A stretch of DNA of 64,000 bases from Lactuca virosa (taxonomy: Eukaryota > Streptophyta > Magnoliopsida > Asterales > Asteraceae), in NCBI GenBank assembly GCA_928212115.1, contig CAKMRJ010005412.1:256111598-256175597 (forward strand). Reading direction: 5' to 3'. The stretch's first letter is position 1, and each line of letters starts with the position of its first letter. The translations under genes and the position numbers were made by a program. The notes beneath the pieces are model-generated. The model saw only the letters and a program-made list of their open reading frames with translations, was not told the DNA's origin and ran no database searches. Positions 32,612 to 43,492 of the stretch are shown piece by piece.

Positions 32612-33041
32612 TTGTCAGACTACCGGATGGCCGTAGCATTTACCAGTGGTCAGATAGTAAGAAGAGTGTGGTAAGACTGCGGGGCGGTCCGTAGCAATGG
32701 TTAGCAGATAGCGTCGAAGTGTGGTGCGACTGCGGTGTGGCTCGTAGCAATCGTATGTGAGGATAGTTAGACTGCGGTGTGGCCCGTAGCATTAGTTTAG
32801 TAAGACTGCGGTGTGGCCCGTAGCATTAGTTTAGTAAGAGTGCGGTGTGGCCCGTAGCAATCGTATGTGAGTATAGTTAGGCTGCGGTGTGGCCCGTAGC
32901 ACTGGTTTAGCAAGACTGCGGGGTGGCCCGTAGCTTTAGTTGGCTGGCAGCACAGAAGTGTTGTAAGACTATGTGGGTGGCCGTAGCATTCACTAGTTGA
33001 CAGAGCGAGTATAGTAAGACTACGGGGTGGCCCGTAGCATT
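32612..33041 (+). repeat. Internal hairpin array of Gypsy-2
   Basis: About ten units AGACT(A/G)CGG-loop-CCGTAGCA. The last is CTACGGG-gtgg-CCCGTAG, a perfect 7-bp stem, and others use G-U-type pairs (CTGCGG/CCGTAG). Loops resemble those of the LTR array, so the two arrays share a template. Confidence 0.8.
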
Positions 33042-33965
33042 CGTCGGTCCCTATTCGCTAGTGCGAATGTATCAGGTGTGTGATTCAGTGGCCGGGTTTT
33101 TCAGATAGTTAAGTTCAGGACGGGGCAGCCGCCCGGATGTGAGTGGGCCACATTATGATTGGGTCCGGAAGGCGGTAGGTCATTGGAGACCAAGAGTGGC
33201 GTAAGACTGTGGGTAAGCCGTGGCATTCATTAGTAGCTTAGTTCGCGGAGTGTGGGCCCGGGGCCCGTATCTCCGAGGTGGCATGGGGGAAACCGGTATT
33301 CCTGGTAATGGTAGATCAGTTGGGACCAGGGCGGTCTCGGTTCATCCGGTAGGTTGATGGGAGTCAACAGGACTACAGGCAAGAATGATGGTAAGGGATT
33401 CGGTGTGAAAAGCCGTGAGCTGATCGGATGATGCTAAGCTGCTCATCGCGGGATCGAATGATCTCAGAGTAAAGGATTTGGCTCGGTGACGTCGTTCTCG
33501 TCTGAGCCTTAAACGTAGCAGAGAGGGATCTATTACCCGAAGGATTGTCTGAATTCTCACGATTGGGTGGAGCTTTCAGTATTGGAGCATTGTATGGGGG
33601 TTATTCTGTGAGTATTGGTATGATGGCCGGCATTGGGAGTGGCCGGGATTGCGGTTTCAGCAGAGGATCGGTCCTCGAAGGAAATTGGGAAGGTTGTTGC
33701 TTATGGAAAGTGCCATAGAAAGGCCAGTGACAGTGTAGGGTAAAAGGATAACCCCTTGCGAATCAAGGGTAAGTGTATCAGGAGTATCAGTATGATTACC
33801 GGTTGGATAAAAGTGTTGTACTCGAAGGTAGTAAGTAACGGGTTATTCTGAAGATGACATCTTCAAGGTTTGGATCGGGTGGGCGGAGTGTGTACCTTGT
33901 GGTAAAGTGGCGACCAGATGGTAAGGTAGTTGGCCGTGGCAGACTTCGAGGACGAAGTCTAGTTT

Positions 33966-33979
33966 AAGTGGGGGAGTGT
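33966..33979 (+). promoter_or_regulatory. Polypurine tract of Gypsy-2
   Basis: AAGTGGGGGAGTGT directly before the 3' LTR. Confidence 0.92.
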
Positions 33980-35253
33980 TGTAACACCCAGAATCAGAAA
34001 TACCAAGAAAAGAAAGGAAAGGCTCTAAGTCAAGAGTCAACTCGTCGAGTCCAGGGAGGAACTCGACGAGTCGGAGCAGGATCCGGGGCATAGAGTAAGT
34101 GACCGACTCGGCGAGTCAGCTAGTGGGCTCGGCGAGTCTAGTCTGGACGAGAAAAACCCTAATCCTGAGGGTTGTGCCCTATTTAAAGAACATTACATCT
34201 CTTCCCCAGCCTCTTTGCTACCCTTTTGAGATCTAGAAACCCTAAATCGTGAGTGAGAGTCCTTGGAAGCAATTTGGAGCTTAGATAAGTGGTTTTGTGA
34301 AGAGATCTTGAAGATCAAGACGCTTGGATCAAGGGGGTTTGCAGAGATTTGGATTAATCTTCAGTGGGAGGTCATCTTGGAGGTAATAAGCTGTTACCTT
34401 CACCCTTTTTGCATCTAGATCTATTATTGAATGAGATTTGGGGCTATTTTGGCAAGATTGAGGTCTATTTCGGGTTTGGGGCTTAGATCTGAGGTTGCTA
34501 CTTCAGATCTAGGGTTGTGATGGTCCAGAATGTCTTAAAGCAGCAGTCAATGTGTCATTGGTGAAGCCCCTTTATCTTAAACCCTAGCCCTAGAGTGTTT
34601 CGGGCCTATATCTCCTTGGTTTCACGTAAAGTTTGCAACTTTATGTGGGGGATAGACTCTAGAAGAGTGGATCTATGGATTGGAGCCCCTGCATGGCTCG
34701 AAAAGCCACTGTATGGATTGAGAACTGGAGAGACTCGGCGAGTCACATGGGTGTACTCGATGAGTTGTATGAATAAGTGCATGGACTCGACGAGTTGGAA
34801 GAACAACTCGGCGAGTCTGTTGAAGATTGCCTAGGACTCGGCGAGTCTGTTCTTGGACTCGACGAGTCAGGTTGCAGAACCCCCAACCTCTTCTGGTTAA
34901 GACGCAGATCTGTGAGTTGAGTGGTGACTCAGTGAGTTGGACAGGATGGGACTCAGAGATCGTTGAACTCGACGAGTCCTGGGGTGACTCGGCGAGTTGG
35001 TTCGTATTTTGAGAGCTTCTGAGTTTAAGGACTCGGCGAGTCTTCGGGTTGACTCGGCGAGTCGAGTCAACTGGAAGGTTGACTTTGACCAGGACTTTGA
35101 CTTTAGCCAGAGTTGACTTAGTTTGACTTCTAGAGTTCAGTTTGGAACTAAGTGTTTTATTGATATTAGTAGCTCGGGGAGCTAGTGGATCAGCGGTTCA
35201 GAAAGTGGTCGGACAGCAGCCAGAGGGTTATCAGCAAAGTTCAGCAGTGCGAG

Positions 35254-35947
35254 GTGAGTCTCCTCACTGTTTGTATGGGTCTACGGCCACAGTGCCGACC
35301 CATTGAGTTTATGTATGGTAGGAAGACCCGGGGGTTAGCCCTAGGCATTATGCATGAAAGACCAGGAGGAGGCTCCTGGCACACAGTATGTTATTATGTA
35401 TGGTAGGAAGACCCGGGGGTTAGCCCTAGCCATAATGCATGAAAGACCCGGAGGCGGCTCCTGGCACACAGTATGTTATTATGTATGATAGGAAGACCCG
35501 GGGGTTAGCCCTAGGCAATATGTATGAAAGACCAGGAGGTGGCTCCTGGCGCACTGTATGCTATTGTGTATGAAAGACCAGGGGGTGGCTCCTCGCACAC
35601 TATATGCGGAGTGGCCTAGTAGAGTAGTCTGTATAGTTGTCTTTGTGATACTTGCATGAAAGACCAGGGGGTGTCCCTTGGCACTTGTCTGTAAGACCCA
35701 GGGAGTGGCCCCAGGCTTGACCAGGAAGACCACGTATGGCCCGTGGCATAACCGCAAGACTATGTTTGGCACATAGCACCTTAGCAAGACTATGTTTGGC
35801 ACATAGCACCTTACTTGATTATGGATATGTTGGTTATGTATGGCTCTTATCTATGTATGGCATGTTTGGATCAGTTGGTTTGTATGGTATGTGGTATTTG
35901 GGGAACTCACTAAGCTTCGTGCATACGGTTTTCAGTTTTGGTTTCAG
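35254..35947 (+). other. Putative LTR intron (Gypsy-2 right LTR)
   Basis: Same donor, box and acceptor as the left LTR. Confidence 0.5.
35320..35813 (+). repeat. Hairpin array in Gypsy-2 right LTR
   Basis: Same units as the left LTR. A few point changes, for example CTCCTGGC to CTCCTCGC, break pairing, so not every difference is compensated. Confidence 0.85.
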
Positions 35948-36360
35948 GTACTTTGTTTACAAGGAAAGGAGTCGGCTCGATCGCAGCGCATCACACTATG
36001 TTTTCCGCACATGAGATCTTTGGGATCACACTCTGATATGGTTTTATGATAATATGTTTTGATTACTGACACTTTGGCTTGACACGAGATATTATTATGA
36101 ATGTTTTTATACTGATGGTTTATGTAATAACTTATTTACAAATGAAATTTTTGGCCTTGAATTTTGGGGATGTTACAGGTAACTTCTGGGACTAGAATTG
36201 TAATGAACTATTATAGAAGGGGTTTAATTGGTAAATAATGGATTAAAGTTGAAAAGATTATGGGGGGAGGGGTTGGAAGTGGATGAAGGACAAAGTTTGC
36301 ATGTGTACGGGTATAAACCCGTCACTTTGTTCGTAACCCTAACCCTAGACTCTCATATCC

Positions 36361-36960
36361 TCAGCCGCTAACTTCACGTATCCTCCCTCCAGCCGCTGCC
36401 ATCTCTCCCGTAGTCACCTTGCACCACTGAGCCATTGTGGTGCCGTCCGGTTCAAGACAAAAGCCGCCGTTAGACATCATGGATGCGGATGATTGAATGG
36501 AGCACACCCGGGATGTCGCTGCTGCTGTTTCCGGTGGAAGCCGCCACCCTCTTCGCATCTTCTTCCGTTCTGCCACCTCCCCGTCGTGTTCTTCTTTCCC
36601 CGTTCTCCTGTAGCTACTTCTCAGTCATGATCGTCGCCGTTTGGATCGTTGTCGTTGCTCCGGCTGTCCCATTGCCACCTTCTAGCCATCGCAACGCCGC
36701 CGCTGCTACCTAGCTGCTGACGAAGACGATGGTTGCTGCTCCGACGTGATTCACTTGTAGAGATCGGGAGACCCACTGTTGCATCGTTACCGATAGCCAT
36801 CGCTGCTGGAGACGAGGATGGAGCGCCTCCTGCCTCCGTGTTGCTTCAAGCCGCCAACGAGGCTGTGAACCGCAACGACCGACCGTCGGCTGCCTTAACC
36901 GCCATGGCTGCCATGGTGTCTGCCACCACTCGTCACCGTCGGCCAATGCATGGTGGCTAT
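36361..36960. other. GC-rich trinucleotide-biased segment in the Gypsy-3 LTR
   Basis: Rich in GCC/CGC and CTC triplets, unlike the surrounding AT-rich LTR. Open frames exist on both strands but are low-complexity (Ser/Pro/Ala/Arg) and resemble no family I know. It may be a captured host fragment. Confidence 0.35.
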
Positions 36961-37157
36961 GTGTGCATTTTATTTTTATGTGTTATTTTGAGTTAAGCAT
37001 TGTAAAATGTAATCGGTGATTAGTATAATGAAAAGAAAACTCAAACCACCACCGTAGGGAGGTGGCTGCCACCACCGACCGCCGTGTCGGGTGATGGTGT
37101 GCCTCGTTGTATGGTGACTCGTTTGTGATATTTGGACAAGGGACATAAGCCCTAATG

Positions 37158-37850
37158 GGCCCGGTGAAGCCCTAATTGACATTAAAGCCCAAACATGTTT
37201 CTAATGGGCTTAATGGACCCTAATGGATCTAAGGACTTAGCTAATGGGCCTATGGGGCTAAGATGGGTTGGAAACCCTAATTAGGGTTCGGAAAACCCTA
37301 ATGTCGTGAAACCCTAATTTGGGACTTATCGGGACCGCATCAGAATTATTTAATGAACTTGAAATATTAATTAATAATCGTTGGCAAATTAATCTAAAGC
37401 AATATTGGACTTAATGGATTAAGTCCTTAATGGAATAAGTCCTTAATGAGTTAAGTAGGAACACCTAACCCTAATCATCATTTTATGTGAAACCCTAATT
37501 TTACTTGGGCCTTTAGTTGGGCCTTTCTATTGGGCTTTGATGATTGGGTTAATAATGGGCCACCCAAGAATAAGCAATTGGATTAGAATAATTTAATGGG
37601 CCAAGGGAAAGGCCCATGTAAGGGGTTTGGGCCCAATTTGGAAAATTGGGCCATAGATGGGCCATAGTTTGGGCCTTAATGATTATATGATATTGGGCCA
37701 TTAGAGTGCCAAATGTTTGGACTGGACTAAATGGTCGGGCCTTTAAATGAGACCATGTAAAGGGTGGGCCTAATTTGGAAAATTGGGCCATATGTTGGGC
37801 TTTGGTCCATGGTTTGACTTTTGGGCCTTTGGATTGGGCCTTGGACTGAA
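37158..37850. repeat. TGGGCC/GGCCCA motif cluster
   Basis: Roughly eighteen TGGGCC or TGGGCT words in 700 bp. TGGGCY is the plant site II element bound by TCP factors in growth-related promoters. The solo LTR at 14849 has a smaller cluster. A regulatory role is inference. Confidence 0.55.
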
Positions 37851-38007
37851 TAAAACTATGTTAGGGTAAAGTAGTCTTTTACCCTAAGTATGGAGTTGTG
37901 GTTATGCATTGGGAACCAACTATTAATTGGGTATTGTTTGATGTTGACAGTTCGGGAACCTGTCAACCAGCACTGGGGTTTTATCTGCGGGACTTCAGCA
38001 GTGCCAG

Positions 38008-38569
38008 GTGAGTCTCCTCACCATACCAATGGGTCTAAGGCACCAATGCCGACCCATTTTATGATATGTGATACACTAGTTGAAGTTGTATTATGTGGTA
38101 TGTTAGCTGGTTATGTGATAGGGAGTATGCTAGTGATTATGTGGTATGCTAACTGATTTTGTGGTACGTGATATGCTAGTGGTCTTTGTGATACTTGCAT
38201 GGAAGACCTCGGGGGGTTCCTGGGTCACTTAGGTGTAAGACCTTGGAGGGTTTCCTTGGCATCCTAGGTCAAGACCTCGGGGGGTTCCCGAGGCACTTAG
38301 GTGTAAGACCTTGGAGGGTTTCCTTGGCAACCTAGGTCAAAGACCTCGGGGGGTTCCCGAGGCATTGGGCTAAGACCATGTGGGGGTTCCCATGGCACCC
38401 GGAGTAAGACCCCGGAGGGTTTCCAGGGCTTCCTTATGTGTTGTTTTGCATGGCTTATGTGTTATGTATAACTGTTTAGCCAGCATGATATGTTGTACGT
38501 GTTTGTGTGTGGGTTATGCTCTGGGGAACTCACTAAGCTTTGTGCTTACAATTTTGTTTATGGTTTCAG
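38008..38569 (+). other. Putative LTR intron (Gypsy-3 left LTR)
   Basis: Donor CCAG|GTGAGTCTCC, box GGGGAACTCACTAAGCTT near 38522, acceptor GGTTTCAG|GT. The hairpin ATGGGTC...GACCCAT with inner GGC...GCC follows the donor as in Gypsy-2. Confidence 0.5.
38201..38432 (+). repeat. Hairpin array in Gypsy-3 LTR
   Basis: Seven AAGAC-stem-loop-stem-GCA units: CCTCGGG/CCCGAGG (two perfect), CCATG/CATGG, CCCCGGA/TCCAGGG with one mismatch, and two CCTTGGA...TTTCCTTGG units that pair poorly. Confidence 0.75.
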
Positions 38570-38768
38570 GTATCTTTGTTTTGGAAAGGAAGGACTCAGC
38601 TTGATCGCAGCGCACACACCCATGTTTTTCGCAATGAAGGATTTTGGGATGAACTCTGATAAATGTTTTTAATTAACAATGTTTTGGAATGATTGGAATA
38701 AATGATATTTGTATTTGGGTTATATTAAAAATGAAAGTTTTACCCCCGATTTTTGGGTCGTTACAAGT

Positions 38769-38780
38769 TGGTATCAGAGC
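38769..38780 (+). promoter_or_regulatory. Primer-binding site of Gypsy-3
   Basis: TGGTATCAGAGC, three bases after the LTR. Confidence 0.95.
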
Positions 38781-40195
38781 CTTGGTTTGAGGGATTCGGG
38801 CACACTCTCGGGTGTGTCTGGACTCAGACTGAGGACTTGGTATGAAATTTTCCAAAAGAAAAACGTTTTTACAAAAAAAAAAGAATTTGAAAAAGAAGCT
38901 AAAAAAGGAAAGGAACTTTGAAAAGAACAATGTGTGTGATGCGTGCAATCAGCCGAGCTCAAGTAAGTTTTCCCAGAATACCCACATATGTTGTCTGTTA
39001 TGACTTGGTTTATGAATCTATTACTCGCATTCTAGTTAGGGCTAGGGGAGATGCATGTATATGTTGTATGATCTGGTAGACTTGCATGCTAGTGTTGAGT
39101 AGTCAGCAATAGGTTGGCCTGATATGTGATGCTTGTAGCCTTGGAATATTGGATGCCATGCTGGAATGAGAATGATAATGGGTATTTGTAACTGCTATGT
39201 GTATGCTCTTAAAATTGTATACGGTTAGGATCTTATAGCCTTAGAATAATAGATTTGGCCTTATTTCATGTTCCTTGTTTGTTGTGGTCCTAGGGTAGAG
39301 TCTATTATTCGACAGTCTATTGGATCCTATTCTGTGTATAATTTGCATGCATAAGGCAGCCAACAGCGAGGGTGGATGTGGACAGCATGGGTCGTGGTTT
39401 ATGGGCCGAATGTTTTATGATAGTTCGTGGGTCAGGGATTACCCTAGGGTAAGCCCAGGATGAGATTAGTGACATGAGTTACCTGATTGCGAATTGTATG
39501 CATAGGTAGAATTGTTTGTTTTGAATATGTGATTAGTTTTCCGTTGTTCGAATGTTGCTTGCTTTGTGTTTTGTGGGACTTCTAGCAATGCGAGCTAGCT
39601 ACTAAGTGAATATGCTAGGTCACATGTGGCACAGGTTGGATAATCTCAGAGTGATGAATTTGGCCCTATTGCGCAGCTCTTGTTTGATTCTAACCGTTCT
39701 AGGATTGAGTCTTTTACTTGAAGGATTATCTGATCTCTGCTACATGTGGCTATATTCATAAGGTAGCTAGTTGACATTACTGGGAATCTTTCAGCAGCTG
39801 AGGATTGGGTAGGTTGGGAACCTAGGGGGAGCCTAGGAGGTGCTTCGGTGGATACTTTGATGCTGTTTAACAGACATTTGGTACATCATAGGAGTAGGTG
39901 ACTTAGAGGATTCGGGATGATTCTGGAGGAAAGTATGGATAGGTGTGGAAGGTAGTATTGGGCCCGTACTACTGAAAGCACAGGATCTATACTCGAATCG
40001 GGAAAAGTCTTGAAGAATTTAAGAAGCCTGGGAAGGAGAATTTTTGGTTATGTTTGATAGTGGGGATAGCTGCTTTGCCAGATGAGGATAAGCACACATG
40101 AGGGAGGACCAGGGTTTGGTCCCGGCTCCGGTGGTGAGCCAGATAGCGGAAGGACTGTCAGGATTTTGAGATCGTCGTGGATCTCTCGTATCGGA
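38781..40195 (+). other. Gypsy-3 leader
   Basis: Non-coding. It shares the TTGAGGGATTCGG and GGCCCGTACTACTGAAAGCA blocks with Gypsy-2 and Gypsy-4, and is otherwise unassigned. Confidence 0.6.
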
Positions 40196-40560
40196 CGGCA
40201 CGGGTGATTGTGCGTTCTATCGCATTTTTGGGGTTGGATACTATGTCTTGGGGATGGTTAGTAGCCCGGTATAGAGTAGAGGTTGCTCCAACGATTGCAG
40301 TTCATCCGTTAACGATTGAGCTGGTGAGTGTGCTAGGGTGCGAGACCCTGAATGATATGATTTCTAGAGCTCGAGAGCAGGGATTGATTTGGAGCACATT
40401 GGGAAAAGGGGATCAGATCAGGTACATACATTGGAGGGTCCCGGAAAGGAACCCAAGGGTTCGAGTCAGTCGTGAGAGGCCAGCAGGGCTGTGTTTAGTG
40501 CGGTACTTGCAAGAAATTGCATAAGTGTATCTCTGGGTGTGTTGCCCTGTTTGTGTTTGG
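40196..40560 (+). pseudogene. Gypsy-3 gag remnant
   Basis: Fragments of the same Gag: VARYRVEVAPTIAVHPLTIE, VLGCETLNDMISRAREQGLI and a decayed CGTCKKLHKCISG half-finger. Most of the capsid and both CCHC knuckles are missing. Confidence 0.65.
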
Positions 40561-41380
40561 ACTATATATTCAAACATTGGTCATATGCCTTTTGCATACC
40601 GTGAGTTACGGGGTGGTTAGTGAAAAGTTGTTTCCCTCTTTGCTGGTTTGGAGCGTTCAATGTTATCTGGGTCTAGGGTCGAGATCGGTTCCGGGACATG
40701 ATGCAGAAGGCCTACAGACAGGATTGGTGACTCGGCCATTATGCTCGAGTCGGCTTTTAGAAGCGCAAGGGGAAGTGGTTTACTGTTGAGGCCTTGGCCT
40801 GGACATCGGTTATTCGAACCTCAAGATATAGGTGGGGAATCATTTCAAGGCGTCTGAGATTATTAGTCTCGCTGGGATTCGGGAAGTGTTTGTCTGATCT
40901 TTAGGAGTGTGTGGTCCTTGGGGATTTGGGCCCGTAATAGAGCACTCGCACGGACAAGGAACATGTTTTCAGTAGTTGGTTATTACAGAGTAAGAAGGAT
41001 CGGTAATCCTTCAAATCTCATGTAATGCGAGGACTTAGTCGAATCTAAGTGGGGGAGAATCACGTAGGTATTCAGGACAGGGACAGGATATGTGAGACCG
41101 GGATGGGTTTCTCATCCTCATCGAGAGAAAAAGGGCGGCCCAAGTTGCTGTTTGGTTTGAGGGTTGTGTGAGTTTGGAGTTCGGTAAAACTCCCCAACGT
41201 GTGAACCGCGTCTTCTTAGCGGCTTGATAGCAGAATATGGGGAGGCAGGTTGGGACTTCAGTCGAAAACCGAGTTAAGTTCGGGTGATCGGTCGAGTGTG
41301 TGATTGACTCCGCTCGCGTTTTGAATCGATAGAATAGGGGTAAGGTATTTGGGCTACGGCTGTGTTAAGATGAAAGTGTT
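40561..41380 (+). other. Gypsy-3 internal region after gag
   Basis: No coding domain. It includes an internal PPT-like site and a stretch near 41130 (gggcggcccaagttgctgtt) related to Gypsy-2 at 32385. Confidence 0.5.
41047..41060 (+). promoter_or_regulatory. Internal polypurine-tract-like site of Gypsy-3
   Basis: AAGTGGGGGAGAAT, about 1.2 kb before the true PPT. Confidence 0.45.
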
Positions 41381-41717
41381 GTAAGACTACAAGGGAACCG
41401 TAGCATTCACTAATGATGTGTTGGTATGGAAGTGTTGTAAGACTACGGGGGAGCCGTAGCATTTACTCGTAGTCAGGTAGTGTGGAAAGTGTTGTAAGAC
41501 TACGGGGGAGATGTAGCATTCACAACGGCCAGATAGTGTAGGAGATGCAGACAGACTGCAGGGCAGCTGCGACATTCGCATATTCGTTCGGATAATTTAG
41601 GCCAGCATGGGTCGTTTGCAAGGTTGTGAGTAGGTTGCAACATAACTGGAATCAGGAAACGATAGGTCGTTGGAGACCGGACATGATGTAAGACTACAAT
41701 TATTCTGGTAGCATTCA
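41381..41717 (+). repeat. Internal hairpin array of Gypsy-3
   Basis: About six GTAAGACTAC...GTAGCATTCAC units. Two contain the perfect stem CTACGG/CCGTAG with loop gggag, and others keep CTAC/GTAG only. Confidence 0.75.
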
Positions 41718-42274
41718 CTTCTAGTATTTGATTCGATGGCGATAGGTTGTCAGGTCATTATGGTCGGGTGGACCAGGAGGATCGATGGAGTCACGAGTGG
41801 CGATATAGCTAGGGCAGTTATTGCTAGTCGAGTTTCCTTCGGGAATCGCAAGGAGCGACTGTAAGATCGCTCGCTGGTTCAGCAACCGGGCAGGAATCCG
41901 GTATTCCAAAAGAGTTTTTTGTCAAGTATAAGTGTATTGCATGAAAAATTGGTCTGTGACTCTACCTTCTATAAGGAACCTCAGGTTATCAGAAGTTGAG
42001 CAACCGGTTGGGAGTCAAGTTCAATGGACTCGACAATTATTCAGTGTGGACGGTCTGTCAGGGAGCCAGACCCTCTCGAGACTTCAGATTTCAGATGGAG
42101 TAAGTGTGATCATATTGCAAGGAGCTCGTTTACCTTCAGGTTTCAGAACCCTGTTAGGGTTAGTTTTGATTGCCTTGGGGAGGCTAGAGTATACTCGGGA
42201 TTATAGCCATGTCAGTTGAGTGGTCTGGCGTATAAGGAATGATGAGGAACGATTTCGAGGACGAAATCTAATTT
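41718..42274 (+). other. Gypsy-3 3' internal region
   Basis: No coding domain. It ends with ACGATTTCGAGGACGAAATC, the phrase that precedes the PPT in all four Gypsy elements. Confidence 0.5.
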
Positions 42275-42288
42275 AAGTGGGGGAGAGT
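42275..42288 (+). promoter_or_regulatory. Polypurine tract of Gypsy-3
   Basis: AAGTGGGGGAGAGT before the right LTR. Confidence 0.92.
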
Positions 42289-42627
42289 TGTAACACTCCG
42301 TTTGAAATTAAATAAAATGAGTAAATAATTAATAAACTTGTTACATCCCCAATTTCACGGCCAGAAAAGACCGATTTGTTTATGCTTTGTTTTATAAATT
42401 AGAGTAATAGTTTAAAGAAAACGGTTGCGGAATTTGTTCCCAAAACAAGATATGATAATAACTTATCAAAACATTTCTCAAAGAGAATGTATTTTTATTT
42501 AATAATAAAACCTCGGGATGTCATGTTCCGATACAGACAAATAAGCATAAACATATCATACATTCATTTACACTAGTGATTTACATCTCTTTTAATCTCT
42601 CAGTGAAATGGGTCTTCGCATCGATAC

Positions 42628-43492
42628 CTGTGATACAAAGAAAACTGAGTGGGTCAGGCTTGGGAGCCTGGTGAGCATATAGGGTTTTCAACCCACAATA
42701 ATACATTTATTATATTCAATCATCAAACAATCAACCCAAACACCCATCCCCATATCTCCTTTATTTCTTAAGGGTTTACCCTAAGAATCAACAATCCTTC
42801 ATCCATTCATTCCTAAGGATTTATCTAAGGGGTTGGCACGAAGTCCATTGCTGCCAAAGTTTATCTATCAGGTACTAAATCCATAGTTATCAGGTGCTAA
42901 CTCCATAGTCACCATGGTTTACTCAATAGTAGGCGCTAACTCCATAGTCACCAAGGTTTATACAATAGGCGCTAACTCCATAGTCACCAAGGTTTATCAA
43001 ATAGGCGCTAACTCCATAGTCACCAAGGTTTATACAATAGGCGCTAACTCCATAGTCACCAAGGTTTACTTAACAGTGGGCGCTAACTCCATAGTCACTA
43101 AGGTTTACTTAACAGTAGGCGCTAACTCCATAGTCACCAAGGTTTATACAATAGGCGCTAACTCCATAGTCACCAAGGTTTACTCATACCATCTTCCATC
43201 ACACACCAACTATCCCATCTACCCATGTTCTACCCAACATTTCGTAGATATAAATACTTACACAGTTTAAATCATTTAACACTTATATAAAACATCAATT
43301 TCCACGCCCATCTCAAATAGACAAACAATATATAACACCTAGCATGTATCTCATAGAAAATAAATCATATCTATGAGTTAGAAGAAAGTGAATATGCATT
43401 CTCACATATAAACAACAATATGTACACATAACACGTATTTCATATCAAATACTTCATAGTTATGTGATATAAGAAAGTGACTATACACTCAC
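42628..43492 (-). other. Putative LTR intron (solo LTR 42339-44629)
   Basis: Minus strand donor CAA|GTGAGTG, box GCTCACCAGGCT near 42674, acceptor GTATCACAG|GTATC. It encloses the 36-bp tandem array. Confidence 0.4.
42885..43190. repeat. Tandem array of about 36-40 bp units
   Basis: Eight good copies of GGCGCTAACTCCATAGTCAC spaced 35-40 bp, plus two degenerate ones to the left. Each unit contains ACT-ccat-AGT and, in part, GGTG/CACC complementarity. An open frame through it is a by-product of the unit length. Confidence 0.9.

Larger units (their letters stand above)
27849..36177 (+). mobile_element. Gypsy-2: gag-only chromovirus-like element
   Basis: Two LTRs of 2200 and 2198 bp that look almost identical, with PBS, leader, gag and PPT between them. 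The 3.9-kb internal region has no protease, RT or integrase beyond possible scraps. This is a TR-GAG-type non-autonomous element that would need enzymes from a relative such as Gypsy-1. The close LTRs suggest recent activity, although the left flank is not a clean target duplication because the first LTR is shared with a truncated copy. Confidence 0.85.
33980..36177 (+). repeat. Gypsy-2 LTR (right)
   Basis: Near-identical to the left LTR, including palindromes and array. Several differences exchange GACTCGG for GACTCGA, which keeps the palindrome form. Confidence 0.93.
36178..38765 (+). repeat. Gypsy-3 left LTR, 5' truncated
   Basis: Ends GGGTCGTTACA before the PBS. It contains a GC-rich segment, a TGGGCC cluster, the intron signals and a hairpin array. 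The first roughly 350 bp, known from the right LTR, are absent at the Gypsy-2 junction. Confidence 0.82.

Noticed and set aside
32612..33041. Possible CRISPR-like array
   Set aside because: Short imperfect direct units without unique spacers, in a plant retrotransposon.
36335..36352. Telomere-like aaccctaaccctag (also near 45086)
   Set aside because: Only two units, within an LTR, and AAACCCTAA phrases are common in these LTRs. Not an interstitial telomere.
36361..36996. Open frames in the GC-rich Gypsy-3 LTR block
   Set aside because: Low-complexity composition on both strands with no recognisable motif. Kept only as a composition anomaly.
42914..43270. Open frame with a repeated ANSIVTKVY peptide
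   Set aside because: It lies in a tandem DNA array inside a solo LTR. Units vary from 35 to 40 bp and the frame has no conserved start context. A repeat by-product, not a gene.
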